A stretch of 15,051 nucleotides of DNA from Gammaproteobacteria bacterium (GCA_004357505.1 SMWC01000019.1:1-15051); one strand, 5' to 3'; counted from the first letter of the stretch, positions 1 through 9,474 are shown. The notes: generated from the letters alone by a model not told the origin. Numbers and translations are program-made.

Positions 1-1928
<1,928 letters not shown>

Positions 1929-1934
1929 GAAATA

Positions 1935-1940
1935 TCCCCT
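1935..1940 (-). promoter_or_regulatory. Ribosome binding site of fimV
   Basis: AGGGGA on the minus strand lies 6 nt before the ATG at 1928. Together with the signal peptide that follows immediately, this supports the chosen fimV start. Confidence 0.7.
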
Positions 1941-2022
1941 AACAAATCCGTTTGAGCCCGACGCCGCAGAGTGTTTACTGCCGAAACTGGAATACTCCTA
2001 AAGCCTTGAGCCAAACGATACA

Positions 2023-3045
2023 TTACATAACCTGATTTACCAAAAACTCCGCGATCTGTACGCTGTTTAATGCTGCACCCTTGCGCACGTTGTCAGCGAC
2101 CACCCACAAGTTCAAACCTCGTGGATGGGAGATATCCTCCCGGATACGCCCGACGTATACCGCATCCCGATGGGCCGCATCGGTCACAGCCGTGGGATAA
2201 TCGCCCGGCTCTCGACCATCCAAAAGAACGACTCCAGGCGCCGAATTTAACAATTTCTGGACCTCGAGAACTGTGACTTTGGTTCGGGTTTCGATATGCA
2301 ATGCTTCAGAATGGCCGAAATACACCGGAATTCGGACACAGGTGGGGTTCACCAGAAGATCTGGATCTTCCAGAATTTTACGGGTCTCCCACACCAGCTT
2401 CATCTCTTCCTTGGTGTAGCCCGTGTCCATGAACTCGGCGATTTTGGGTACCGCGTTAAAAGCCACGGGCTTCTCTTCGCCGTTACTCACGATGTGTGCT
2501 CCAGCGAGATGCGCGCGACTCTGGTCGGTCAGCGCCTCCATAGCGCTACGTCCCGCTCCCGACGTGGACTGATAAGTTGCGACGTTGATGCGCTCGATGC
2601 CGACAGCAGCGTGGATCGGCTGCAGCGCGACAACCATCTGAATCGTTGCACAGTTCGGGTTCGCAATGATGCCGCGGTTGGTGTACTCCGCGATTCGAGC
2701 CGCGTTGCATTCCGGCACGACCAACGGGATATCATCGTCGTAGCGAAAGTGAGATGTATTGTCGATAACGACACTACCGGTAGACGCCGCTCGTGGCGCA
2801 TATTCCGCCGACACCGAACCGCCTGCCGAGAAGAATGCCAGCTGAGTTTTGGCGAAATCGAAATCGTCCAGCACTTCGACCTGATGCGGCTCATCGCGAA
2901 AATTGATGCTGCGGCCTACCGAGCGTCGGCTTGCCAGCGGATAGAGCTTACCCACCGGAAAGTTGCGCTCCTGGAGTATCCGGATGATGGTCTCACCCAC
3001 CAATCCAGTCGCGCCGACAACGGCAATGTCATAGATATCGGACAC
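2023..3045 (-). CDS. asd: Aspartate-semialdehyde dehydrogenase
   Basis: Cytosolic NADPH-dependent enzyme that reduces L-aspartyl-4-phosphate to aspartate semialdehyde, the branch point to lysine/diaminopimelate, threonine and methionine. Numbered from the GTG at 3045 (340 aa), the Rossmann motif GATGLVG is at 11-17. The catalytic Cys132 lies in NPNCATIQM, STSGAGR follows, and the active-site His245 is in IPVYFGHSEALHIET. The C-terminal LNLWVVADNVRKGAALN is typical of the family. I chose GTG 3045 rather than the in-frame TTG at 3063: AAGGA sits 5 nt upstream of the GTG, and the shorter protein starts SDIYDIAVVGATG, as homologues do. It lies 33 bp behind aroC, so probably in the same transcript, and ahead of fimV, a neighbour also seen in Pseudomonas. 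Length is normal for the family. Confidence 0.96.
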   Translation of the reverse strand: MSDIYDIAVVGATGLVGETIIRILQERNFPVGKLYPLASRRSVGRSINFRDEPHQVEVLDDFDFAKTQLAFFSAGGSVSAEYAPRAASTGSVVIDNTSHFRYDDDIPLVVPECNAARIAEYTNRGIIANPNCATIQMVVALQPIHAAVGIERINVATYQSTSGAGRSAMEALTDQSRAHLAGAHIVSNGEEKPVAFNAVPKIAEFMDTGYTKEEMKLVWETRKILEDPDLLVNPTCVRIPVYFGHSEALHIETRTKVTVLEVQKLLNSAPGVVLLDGREPGDYPTAVTDAAHRDAVYVGRIREDISHPRGLNLWVVADNVRKGAALNSVQIAEFLVNQVM

Positions 3046-3050
3046 GCTAG

Positions 3051-3055
3051 TCCTT
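3051..3055 (-). promoter_or_regulatory. Ribosome binding site deciding the asd start
   Basis: AAGGA on the minus strand lies 5 nt before the GTG at 3045. It falls inside the extension that would be translated from the upstream TTG at 3063, so it favours the GTG start. Confidence 0.7.
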
Positions 3056-3078
3056 AAGGTCAAGATGAAAGATGTAAA

Positions 3079-4182
3079 TCAGGCTCCCTGCTTCGTCCCG
3101 ATAGCCGGGGTCGCAGAAGTCACGTCGGCATTCTGAGCTCGATGCCTGAGATAGTGGTCCATCAGTGTCAGTGCCACCATCGCCTCCGCGATCGGGGTCG
3201 CTCGCAAGCCGACACACGGATCGTGGCGGCCGGTCGTTACGATCTGCGTTGCGCTTCCTTTGCGGTCCACGGTTTTGCCCGGCACCTGAATACTCGAGGT
3301 CGGTTTAAGGGCCATGCTGACCAGTATGTCCTGGCCGGAAGATATGCCGCCAAGCGTGCCCCCGGACGAGTTTTTGGAGAATCCGTCGGGAGTTAGCTCA
3401 TCACGGTGCTCGCTACCGCGTTGCTCTATGCACCTGAACCCGTCACCAAATTCTACGCCCTTGACGGCGTTGATGCTCATGAGGGCATGGGCGATCGCAG
3501 CTTCAAGCTTATCGAAGACGGGCTCTCCCAGACCCGGCGGCACTCCACTGGCAATAATATTGATACGGGCACCGATCGAGTCCCCGGCCTCGCGCAATTC
3601 GTCCATGAACTTCTCGAGTTCATCGAGCTTCTCAGGGTCTGCGCAGAAGAACGGATTGTCGTTGACGAGTTCCAGGTCATGCGGAGCCAGATGATACGGC
3701 CCCAACTGAGCTAGATAGCCCGTGATACGTATACCTAGTTGCGCGGCCAGGTATTTGCGGGCTATGGCGCCAGCGGCCACACGCATTACCGTTTCTCGGG
3801 CCGATGCGCGGCCACCACCTCGATAATCGCGGATTCCGTACTTCTGCTGGTAGGTGTAGTCGGCATGCCCCGGCCGAAAAGTATCCTTGATCTTGCTGTA
3901 GTCACGGGAACGTTGGTCAACGTTCTGCACGAGCAAGCCGATCGCCGTGCCGGTGGTGACGCCCTCGAAGACACCCGAGAGAATTTTGACCTGATCGGGC
4001 TCTTTGCGCTGGGTAACGTGCCGAGAGCGGCCCGGCCGACGGCGCTCGAGATCGCTCTGAATATCGGCTTCCGTCAAAGCCAATCCCGGCGGACATCCGT
4101 CCACCACGCAACCCATGCTGGGCCCGTGACTCTCGCCGAAGGTCGTCACGGTGAACAAACGTCCGAATGTATCGCCAGCCAT
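3079..4182 (-). CDS. aroC: Chorismate synthase
   Basis: Catalyses the last shikimate step, 5-enolpyruvylshikimate-3-phosphate to chorismate, using reduced FMN as a non-consumed cofactor; cytosolic tetramer. The 367-residue protein carries all family signatures: FGESHGPSMGCVVDGCPPG near the N-terminus (His19), RRRPGRSRHVTQRKEPD, the GGGRASARETVMRVAAGAIA block in the middle, and FSKNSSGGTLGGISSGQDI followed by GRHDPCVGLRATPIAEAM. Length is normal and no flavin reductase domain is fused, so it should depend on an external source of reduced FMN. The ATG at 4182 has an AGGA about 10 nt upstream. It is the second gene of the minus-strand run, 60 bp after prmB, the same order as in E. coli. Confidence 0.98.
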   Translation of the reverse strand: MAGDTFGRLFTVTTFGESHGPSMGCVVDGCPPGLALTEADIQSDLERRRPGRSRHVTQRKEPDQVKILSGVFEGVTTGTAIGLLVQNVDQRSRDYSKIKDTFRPGHADYTYQQKYGIRDYRGGGRASARETVMRVAAGAIARKYLAAQLGIRITGYLAQLGPYHLAPHDLELVNDNPFFCADPEKLDELEKFMDELREAGDSIGARINIIASGVPPGLGEPVFDKLEAAIAHALMSINAVKGVEFGDGFRCIEQRGSEHRDELTPDGFSKNSSGGTLGGISSGQDILVSMALKPTSSIQVPGKTVDRKGSATQIVTTGRHDPCVGLRATPIAEAMVALTLMDHYLRHRAQNADVTSATPAIGTKQGA

Positions 4183-4242
4183 AGCTTCAATGTCCTAAGG
4201 TCGCAGTCCGGTAGCGTCACTGTCGACCGCCGCTCCGCGCTG

Positions 4243-5145
4243 CTAACCCGTTAAGTATCCAGTCAATTCGTCACGCGTCAATACGAAGGCCCCGTGGCCG
4301 CCATGCTCGAAGTCCAACCAAGTCACTGGCAGCCGTGCGTATTCTGTCGTAAAAGCCTCATACGCTTCGCCTACTTCCATGATGAGGACGCCGTCGTCGA
4401 CGAGGTATTGCGGCGACTGGGCCAGAATTTCTCCGACCAGCGAGAGACCTTTGGGGCCGCCGGCGAGCGCTAATTTCGGTTCGTGAGAGTACTCGCGCGG
4501 CATTCCACAGAGCCGGGAGTCCGGCACGTATGGCGGGTTGGAGACGATGACGCGGTATCGGCTCTCGACCGCGGCGAAGAGATCCGACTGAAATACGCGC
4601 ACTCGGTCAGCCAGATTGTTCGCTGCGACGTTGGTACGGGCCACTGCGATGGCAGCCGCCGAAATATCGACCGCATCCACGACAACGCCTGGGCAGTAGT
4701 GTGCAGCGGCAACCGCCAGACAACCGCTGCCTGTGCCAAGATCCAGGATGCGATCGCCGTCTCGCAGACGACACCAGGGCTCAAAGCCCCGACCGATAAT
4801 CTCAGCCAACGGCGAGCGCGGCACCAGCACCCGCTCGTCGACGACGAAACGCAGCCCTGCGAACCACGCCTCACCGAGAAGATAGGCCAGAGGCTTTCGC
4901 TCGGCCACGCGACGTTGAATAATTTTGCTTAGGCCGGGAATCAGTGCCGGATCCGGCGCGCGCTCCCAGGCAGCGTTATCCCATCCCTGCAGGTACCGGA
5001 GCAACCAGTAGGCCTCGTCACCCGAATTGTCGGTGCCGTGCCCGAAGTCCAGCTCATGGCAGTCAAAGTATTGGGCGATCAGCGCCACCCAGTCACTACC
5101 GAGCCTGGCCAGGGAAAGTGCTCGTTCGAGCTCAACGAGAGTCAT
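4243..5145 (-). CDS. prmB: Ribosomal protein L3 N5-glutamine methyltransferase
   Basis: SAM-dependent methylase that modifies a glutamine of ribosomal protein L3 during 50S assembly. The 300-residue protein has an N-terminal helical domain (1-95), the class I SAM site ILDLGTGSG (133-141), the acidic VDAVDIS turn (157-162) and the catalytic NPPY (203-206). The tail WLDFEHGGHGAFVLTRDEL separates PrmB from its paralogue PrmC (release-factor methylase). The frame stays open far upstream, but residues before MTLVELERALSL resemble nothing in the family and run antisense to the SCO gene, so the ATG at 5145 is the start. Its only Shine-Dalgarno-like stretch, AAGGAG, is 15 nt away, unusually far. It is the first gene of the prmB-aroC-asd-fimV run. 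Confidence 0.94.
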   Translation of the reverse strand: MTLVELERALSLARLGSDWVALIAQYFDCHELDFGHGTDNSGDEAYWLLRYLQGWDNAAWERAPDPALIPGLSKIIQRRVAERKPLAYLLGEAWFAGLRFVVDERVLVPRSPLAEIIGRGFEPWCRLRDGDRILDLGTGSGCLAVAAAHYCPGVVVDAVDISAAAIAVARTNVAANNLADRVRVFQSDLFAAVESRYRVIVSNPPYVPDSRLCGMPREYSHEPKLALAGGPKGLSLVGEILAQSPQYLVDDGVLIMEVGEAYEAFTTEYARLPVTWLDFEHGGHGAFVLTRDELTGYLTG

Positions 5146-5182
5146 GGGCCGCGGATAATACTCCTTATGAGATAATGACTCC
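5146..5182. promoter_or_regulatory. Short divergent region between prmB and the SCO gene
   Basis: Only 37 bp separate the two opposing start codons, so control elements must lie here or inside the opposing genes. On the plus strand GATAAT occurs at 5154-5159 and 5171-5176; the second ends 6 nt before the SCO start codon. No convincing -35 box pairs with either. On the minus strand AAGGAG (5166-5161) is the likely, distant prmB ribosome binding site. Confidence 0.4.
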
Positions 5183-5830
5183 GTGATCGGAACCAACCTA
5201 AGAGTATTGGCGGTTGCTCTCGTGCTAGTAGCCGGTGCGACCGTTTGGATCTCTGGTACTAGGCAGAACATTCCGGCGCCTGCCGTCGCTACGGTACTCC
5301 CTGAGCCTCTCCCGCTTCCGGCGGTACAACTGACCGACCAACGCGGACTCGATTTCTCCACCTCTAAGCTGAAGGGGAACTTCAATCTCCTGTTCTTCGG
5401 CTTTACCAATTGCCCGGATATCTGCCCTATTACGCTGCAGACTCTCGCCAACGTAGACGCCGAACTGCAAGCTAGAGGCTTTGAACCGCCCCGTGTTGTG
5501 TTCGTCAGCGTCGATCCGGAACGTGATACGCCGGCACAAATCCAACGGTACCTCGGCAACTTTAACTCGAACTTCTTAGGGCTTACCGGTAGTCAACTCG
5601 CATTACAACCGTGGCTTGCTGCTCTGGGAGTCACGGTAGAACGCCACCAACATCCCGGCGAAGCGTTCTATACCGTTACCCACAACTCGACCGTATACCT
5701 CGTCGGTCCGCAGGCCGAGTGGCTCGCGATATTTAGTGCACCTCACGATGCCAGCGTGATCGCGACAGACTATCTCCGGATTCGACAGCGATACCTGACT
5801 CAACGGACGGCCGTCGCGACCTCCTCATGA
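5183..5830 (+). CDS. SCO1/SenC/PrrC-family copper chaperone
   Basis: Membrane-anchored thioredoxin-fold protein of the SCO family, which delivers copper to, or reduces thiols of, the CuA site of cytochrome oxidase on the periplasmic side. The 215-residue protein has an N-terminal anchor helix (about 6-24), then the extracytoplasmic domain with FGFTNCPDICPITL. Copper ligands Cys77 and Cys81 form the CxxxC motif and His167 lies in YTVTHNSTVYLVGP. VSVDPERDTP (109-117) is also typical. A stop 12 nt upstream makes GTG 5183 the first possible start; no Shine-Dalgarno is visible, so a leaderless message is possible. The stop codon overlaps the psd start (ATGA at 5827-5830), implying translational coupling. 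No oxidase genes lie in the window, so its target is inferred from the family. Confidence 0.93.
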   Translation: MIGTNLRVLAVALVLVAGATVWISGTRQNIPAPAVATVLPEPLPLPAVQLTDQRGLDFSTSKLKGNFNLLFFGFTNCPDICPITLQTLANVDAELQARGFEPPRVVFVSVDPERDTPAQIQRYLGNFNSNFLGLTGSQLALQPWLAALGVTVERHQHPGEAFYTVTHNSTVYLVGPQAEWLAIFSAPHDASVIATDYLRIRQRYLTQRTAVATSS

Positions 5831-6690
5831 GAGTCAATCTCTCGGTGTGGGTGCAATACGTGCTCCCGCAACGCTTGCTTGCGGCACTTATCTATCACGT
5901 CGCCCGGTGTACCTGGCCGCTCGTCAAAAACCCCCTGATTCGTTGGTTTGCAAATCACTACCAGGTGAACGTCGACGAGCTAGAGCAACCAAGCTTAAGC
6001 GCCTATCCGAATTTCAACGACTTTTTTACGCGGGCGCTGCAGCAGGATGCGCGATCTTTGGTCGGCGACGAACACACGGTCGTGTCGCCTGTCGACGGCT
6101 ATCTGACTGAGTTTGGGACGGCCGCAGCCGGCCGGTTGATCCAAGCCAAAGGGATGGACTACCGGCTGGATGAACTCTTGGGCGAGCCGCCGGAAGGAGC
6201 CGTGAACTTGGTGCTGGGAAGTTTCGCCACGATCTATCTCGCGCCCCACAACTATCACCGCGTTCATATGCCGTTAGCAGGCACGCTTAAGCGTACCCGC
6301 TATGTGCCGGGGAGACGATTCAGTGTCAACGACCTGACGGTGACCAGGATTCCGCGACTGTTCTGTCGCAACGAGCGCGTCGTCTGCTGGTTCGATACCG
6401 CGATCGGACCCATGGTCTTGGTCCTGGTGGGCGCGCTCAACGTCTCCAGTATCACTACCCGGTGGCTTGGAGAGATTCAGAGCGGTGAACGACGGCTCTG
6501 GCAAAACAGCGGGCTGCCGCAGCGTCGCTACGGACGAGGAGATGAGATCGCCCGCTTTAACCTCGGCTCGACGGTCATCGTCCTTCTGCCGCCCGCCGCG
6601 TTGACCTGGAACGAGGAACTGACCGCCAACGGACCGCTGCGGATGGGGCAGTCTCTCGGCCGAATCCGCTCACTCGCTACAGGTGCATAA
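5827..6690 (+). CDS. psd: Phosphatidylserine decarboxylase proenzyme
   Basis: Pyruvoyl-dependent inner-membrane enzyme that converts phosphatidylserine to phosphatidylethanolamine, the main membrane lipid of most gammaproteobacteria. The 287-residue proenzyme has the usual length. The self-cleavage motif LGST is at 246-249, where cleavage before Ser248 creates the pyruvoyl group and the small alpha subunit. Asp90 of SPVDG and His144/His147 of APHNYHRVHMP match the charge-relay residues known in E. coli Psd. The C-terminal NGPLRMGQSLGRI is also conserved. An N-terminal amphipathic segment (7-25) fits peripheral membrane attachment. The ATG overlaps the SCO stop by 4 nt, and its 3' end overlaps epmA by 8 nt, so all three genes are probably cotranslated. 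Confidence 0.97.
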   Translation: MRVNLSVWVQYVLPQRLLAALIYHVARCTWPLVKNPLIRWFANHYQVNVDELEQPSLSAYPNFNDFFTRALQQDARSLVGDEHTVVSPVDGYLTEFGTAAAGRLIQAKGMDYRLDELLGEPPEGAVNLVLGSFATIYLAPHNYHRVHMPLAGTLKRTRYVPGRRFSVNDLTVTRIPRLFCRNERVVCWFDTAIGPMVLVLVGALNVSSITTRWLGEIQSGERRLWQNSGLPQRRYGRGDEIARFNLGSTVIVLLPPAALTWNEELTANGPLRMGQSLGRIRSLATGA

Positions 6691-7666
6691 GTTGCATTCC
6701 GACTCGTGGCGACCTACCGCCTCGTTGGAAACGCTCCGGCTGCGTGCCGAGTTACTGGCACAGATACGCCAATTCTGCGCGGATCGAGGCTTACTCGAAG
6801 TCGAGACGCCGGCATTGTCCGCGGCGGGCGTGCCCGATCTAGGCCTCGAACAGATGACAGTCAAAGCCGCAGGCCTCGGAACCGGACCCTGTTATCTTCA
6901 GACCTCGCCCGAATACGCGATGAAGCGGCTCCTCGCCGCTGACACCGGTGACATCTACCAGATCTGTCGCGTCTTTCGAGACGAGGAGCTGGGCCGTTGG
7001 CATGAGCCCGAGTTCACGCTGTTCGAATGGTATCGGGTCGGCTGGGACGAGGATCAGCTCATGAGCGAGGTGGAGTCGCTGCTCGTAACGCTACTGCAAC
7101 CGCATCGACGCCTGACACCCACCGTTCGCATGAGCTACCAAGATGCCTTCCACGACTTTCTGCGCGTCGATCCGCTCGGCGATGACGCAAAACTTCGCGC
7201 CGCCCTGTCGCGTGAGGCGATCAACATTCCTGCCGATATCAGCGGCAACGGAGTACTCGACCTCGCGCTGAGCCAGGTGATCATCCCGCGGCTCGACCCA
7301 CACGCGATCTCCTTTATTTATGACTTTCCAGCTAGCCAGGCGGCACTGGCGAAGATCAAGTTCCAGGAACCGCCAGTCGCGGCTCGCTTCGAGGCATTCA
7401 GCGGCGGCATAGAGCTCGCCAACGGCTTCGGTGAGCTCACCGAACCGGACGAACAAAGGCAACGTTTCGACAAAGATCTCGCGCTGCGGCATCGCGGCGG
7501 CCGACACGGGCCACCGCTAGATGAGCGTTTTCTCGAAGCGTTGCGCCATGGTCTGCCACCCTGCGCAGGTGTGGCCGTCGGCGTGGACAGAGTCGTCGCT
7601 TTAGCGGCAGGACTGACCAATATCGCCGCAACCATGAGCTTCGCCCACGGCTCCGAGTCTTCCTAG
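6683..7666 (+). CDS. epmA: EF-P--(R)-beta-lysine ligase (GenX/PoxA/YjeA)
   Basis: Truncated class II lysyl-tRNA synthetase paralogue that activates (R)-beta-lysine with ATP and transfers it to Lys34 of EF-P. At 327 residues it is only the catalytic core, without the tRNA anticodon-binding domain of LysRS (about 500 aa). Motif 1 is VETPALS (40-46), motif 2 CRVFRDEELGRWHEPEFTLF (95-114) and motif 3 CAGVAVGVDRVV (294-305). Ala298 in motif 3 matches the residue that sets beta-lysine preference in E. coli EpmA, where lysyl-tRNA synthetases have glycine. The start is GTG 6683 inside the last codons of psd; this agrees with the family N-terminus. Its substrate protein EF-P is the next gene, convergent, 107 bp away. 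Confidence 0.96.
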   Translation: MHKLHSDSWRPTASLETLRLRAELLAQIRQFCADRGLLEVETPALSAAGVPDLGLEQMTVKAAGLGTGPCYLQTSPEYAMKRLLAADTGDIYQICRVFRDEELGRWHEPEFTLFEWYRVGWDEDQLMSEVESLLVTLLQPHRRLTPTVRMSYQDAFHDFLRVDPLGDDAKLRAALSREAINIPADISGNGVLDLALSQVIIPRLDPHAISFIYDFPASQAALAKIKFQEPPVAARFEAFSGGIELANGFGELTEPDEQRQRFDKDLALRHRGGRHGPPLDERFLEALRHGLPPCAGVAVGVDRVVALAAGLTNIAATMSFAHGSESS

Positions 7667-7713
7667 CTCGGCCCTCTCCTGATGTCAGCGCAGTGGGGGC
7701 GCACCCGGCGACT

Positions 7714-7731
7714 TGTCAGGGAGTGCTGACA
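7714..7731. terminator. Small hairpin after epmA
   Basis: TGTCAG (7714-7719) and CTGACA (7726-7731) form a 6-bp perfect stem with a 6-nt loop between the convergent epmA and efp. No T-run follows on either strand, so it is at best a weak or processing structure. Confidence 0.3.
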
Positions 7732-7736
7732 GCAAA

Positions 7737-7778
7737 CCTGAGCGGCCTATTGAACCGCAGCCGCGAGTTCCGCTCAGG
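7737..7778. terminator. Inverted repeat overlapping the efp stop, likely bidirectional terminator
   Basis: CCTGAGCGG (7737-7745) and CCGCTCAGG (7770-7778) form a 9-bp perfect stem. An alternative fold adds GAAC/GTTC (7752-7755 and 7767-7770) within the loop. It lies between convergent epmA and efp, and the right arm covers the efp stop codon. Only three T residues follow the stem on the minus strand, so Rho-independent termination is plausible but not canonical. Confidence 0.5.
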
Positions 7779-8343
7779 ACTTCGCCCGGGAAACATACTC
7801 GCCGGTACGCGTATCGACCCTAATGACCTCTCCTTGCTCGACAAATAACGGCACACGTACGACCGCACCGGTCTCCAACGTCGCGGGTTTCACGCCACCC
7901 TGAGCGGTATCCCCCCGCAAACCCGGATCGGTTTCTATAATGCTGAGTTCAACGAAATTCGGTGGTGTGACCAGTAAGGGCACACCATTCCACAGCGTCA
8001 CACTGCACATATCCTGTGCCTTCAACCATTGTTTAACATCTGCCACGGCTCGCTCATCTGCCGGAAGCTGTTCGAAAGTATCAACGAACATGAAATACCA
8101 AAACTCGCCGTCGGAATACAAATACTGCATGTCCTGCTCTACTACATCAGCTGCTTCGACAGACTCACCAGACTTGAAGGTCCTATCGACGACGCGACCG
8201 GTCTTTAGATTGCGTATCTTTACGCGATTAAACGCCTGGCCTTTGCCCGGCTTAACAAACTCATTCTCCAAAATCGTACACGGATCTCCGTCCATCATGA
8301 TTTTCAAACCACCACGAAATTGATTGGTACTATAACTCGCCAT
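7774..8343 (-). CDS. efp: Translation elongation factor P
   Basis: tRNA-mimicking factor that binds between the P and E sites and promotes peptide bond formation on polyproline stretches. The 189-residue protein (family norm about 188) has the KOW-like N-domain (1-65), followed by two OB-fold domains. The modification loop reads FVKPGKGQAF with Lys34, the exact residue beta-lysylated in E. coli, rather than the Arg32 of rhamnosylated EF-P. The middle domain carries YSDGEFWYFMFVDTFEQ, and the C-terminal domain ends in VDTRTGEYVSRAKS. The ATG at 8343 begins MASYSTNQFRGGLKI, as in homologues. It is convergent with epmA and divergent from epmB, so substrate and both modifying enzymes are adjacent but sit on three separate or partly shared transcripts. 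Confidence 0.98.
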   Translation of the reverse strand: MASYSTNQFRGGLKIMMDGDPCTILENEFVKPGKGQAFNRVKIRNLKTGRVVDRTFKSGESVEAADVVEQDMQYLYSDGEFWYFMFVDTFEQLPADERAVADVKQWLKAQDMCSVTLWNGVPLLVTPPNFVELSIIETDPGLRGDTAQGGVKPATLETGAVVRVPLFVEQGEVIRVDTRTGEYVSRAKS

Positions 8344-8453
8344 CGATCTCTTGCTCTGTACGTAAACGCTTGCAGGAGCGACCGTCTAGTCGCAATCTGC
8401 GCCATAACCCGGGCGATAATACCGCCTAGTATCGTGGAAACGAACTGATTGCT
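8344..8453. promoter_or_regulatory. Divergent efp-epmB promoter region with a spaced direct repeat
   Basis: This 110-bp region must hold promoters for both genes. ACCGTCTAGT (8381-8390) and ACCGCCTAGT (8421-8430) are direct repeats matching at 9 of 10 bases, spaced exactly 40 bp. GATAAT at 8415-8420 is a candidate -10 for epmB, but I find no good -35 at 16-18 bp. No strong Shine-Dalgarno precedes either start codon. Confidence 0.45.
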
Positions 8454-9473
8454 ATGACTAGATCCGGTATTGACCCGATCCCACCTGAGATTTCGGACTC
8501 GCCGCGTTGGCAGCATTCGTTGCGCGATGCCGTTAGAGATGTGCATGAACTTCTCGAAATTCTGCAGCTGGATCCGCTCGATGCAAACTGGGTTCAACCA
8601 GGCGCAGACGAGTTCCCGATACTGGTACCGAGAAAGTTTATCTCGCGCATGCGCAAAGGAGACCCGAACGATCCGTTGCTCCGCCAAGTGCTGCCTGCCA
8701 GGGACGAGCTCGAGGAACACCTGGGGTTCACGAAGGATCCACTGCAAGAAATCTCTCTGGCGAAAGCCGGATTCATCGAGAAATATCCGTCACGTGCACT
8801 AATCATCACCACCTCAGCGTGCCCGGTGCACTGTCGTTATTGCTTTCGGCGTCACTTCCCTTATGAGACTCAACTGGCATCACAAAACCACTGGGCCGGC
8901 GCGTTGGCCGCACTCAAGAGCAACACCGCAATTCGTGAAGTCATCCTGTCTGGCGGCGATCCATTAAGCCTCTCGAACCGTCGTCTGAGAGAACTCGTCG
9001 CAGAGCTCGAAACCATCGCGTCGGTCACTACGGTCCGTATTCATAGCCGGTTCCCGATCGTGTTGCCGGAGAGAGTCGACCGGGGGCTGCTTGCGCTTCT
9101 CGAGCAAACACGGCTCAAAACCGTTCTGGTGGTGCATTGCAATCACGCCAACGAGATCGATGAGGCTGTCAGAAGTGCACTGCAACAGGTCAGCGCAACA
9201 GGCACTTTATTATTGAATCAATCGGTCCTGTTACGTGGCGTTAATGATGACGTAGATTGCCTTGAGTCATTGAGTTACCGACTATTCGACTCCGGCGTTC
9301 TGCCTTACTACCTGCACCAGCTCGACCGCGTGGCAGGGGCGGCTCATTTCCAAGTCGAGGACAGCAAGGCATTGAACCTCATCGCTGATCTCAGAAAACG
9401 AGTCCCAGGTTATCTCGTGCCGAAACTCGTTCAGGAGGTCCCGGGAGAATTAAGTAAAATACCTCTGGTCTGA
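8454..9473 (+). CDS. epmB: EF-P lysine 2,3-aminomutase (YjeK)
   Basis: Radical SAM, PLP-dependent enzyme that isomerises (S)-alpha-lysine to (R)-beta-lysine, the donor used by EpmA. The 339-residue protein carries the [4Fe-4S] motif CPVHCRYCFR (Cys123, Cys127, Cys130) followed by RRHFPYE. SGGDPLSLS (SAM contact) and RIHSRFPIVLPERV come next, then CNHANEIDE, TLLLNQSVLLRGVND and LPYYLHQLDRVAGAAHF. The C-terminal GELSKIPLV provides Lys335 as the expected PLP-binding lysine. It is shorter than clostridial lysine aminomutases (about 416 aa) and matches the EpmB length, which with the efp neighbour assigns it to EF-P modification rather than lysine catabolism. The ATG at 8454 starts a normal N-terminus. 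Confidence 0.96.
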   Translation: MTRSGIDPIPPEISDSPRWQHSLRDAVRDVHELLEILQLDPLDANWVQPGADEFPILVPRKFISRMRKGDPNDPLLRQVLPARDELEEHLGFTKDPLQEISLAKAGFIEKYPSRALIITTSACPVHCRYCFRRHFPYETQLASQNHWAGALAALKSNTAIREVILSGGDPLSLSNRRLRELVAELETIASVTTVRIHSRFPIVLPERVDRGLLALLEQTRLKTVLVVHCNHANEIDEAVRSALQQVSATGTLLLNQSVLLRGVNDDVDCLESLSYRLFDSGVLPYYLHQLDRVAGAAHFQVEDSKALNLIADLRKRVPGYLVPKLVQEVPGELSKIPLV

Positions 9474-9474
9474 C

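Noticed and set aside
2296..3057. Plus-strand open frame of 253 codons opposite asd
   Set aside because: No recognisable protein features; asd on the minus strand carries all catalytic residues through the whole stretch.
5146..5559. N-terminal extension of prmB into the SCO gene
   Set aside because: The extra residues match no methylase domain and are antisense to the conserved CxxxC region of the SCO protein.
8304..8747. Minus-strand frame of 147 codons across the efp-epmB gap
   Set aside because: It is antisense to the epmB N-terminus and overlaps the efp start; no recognisable motif or ribosome binding site.
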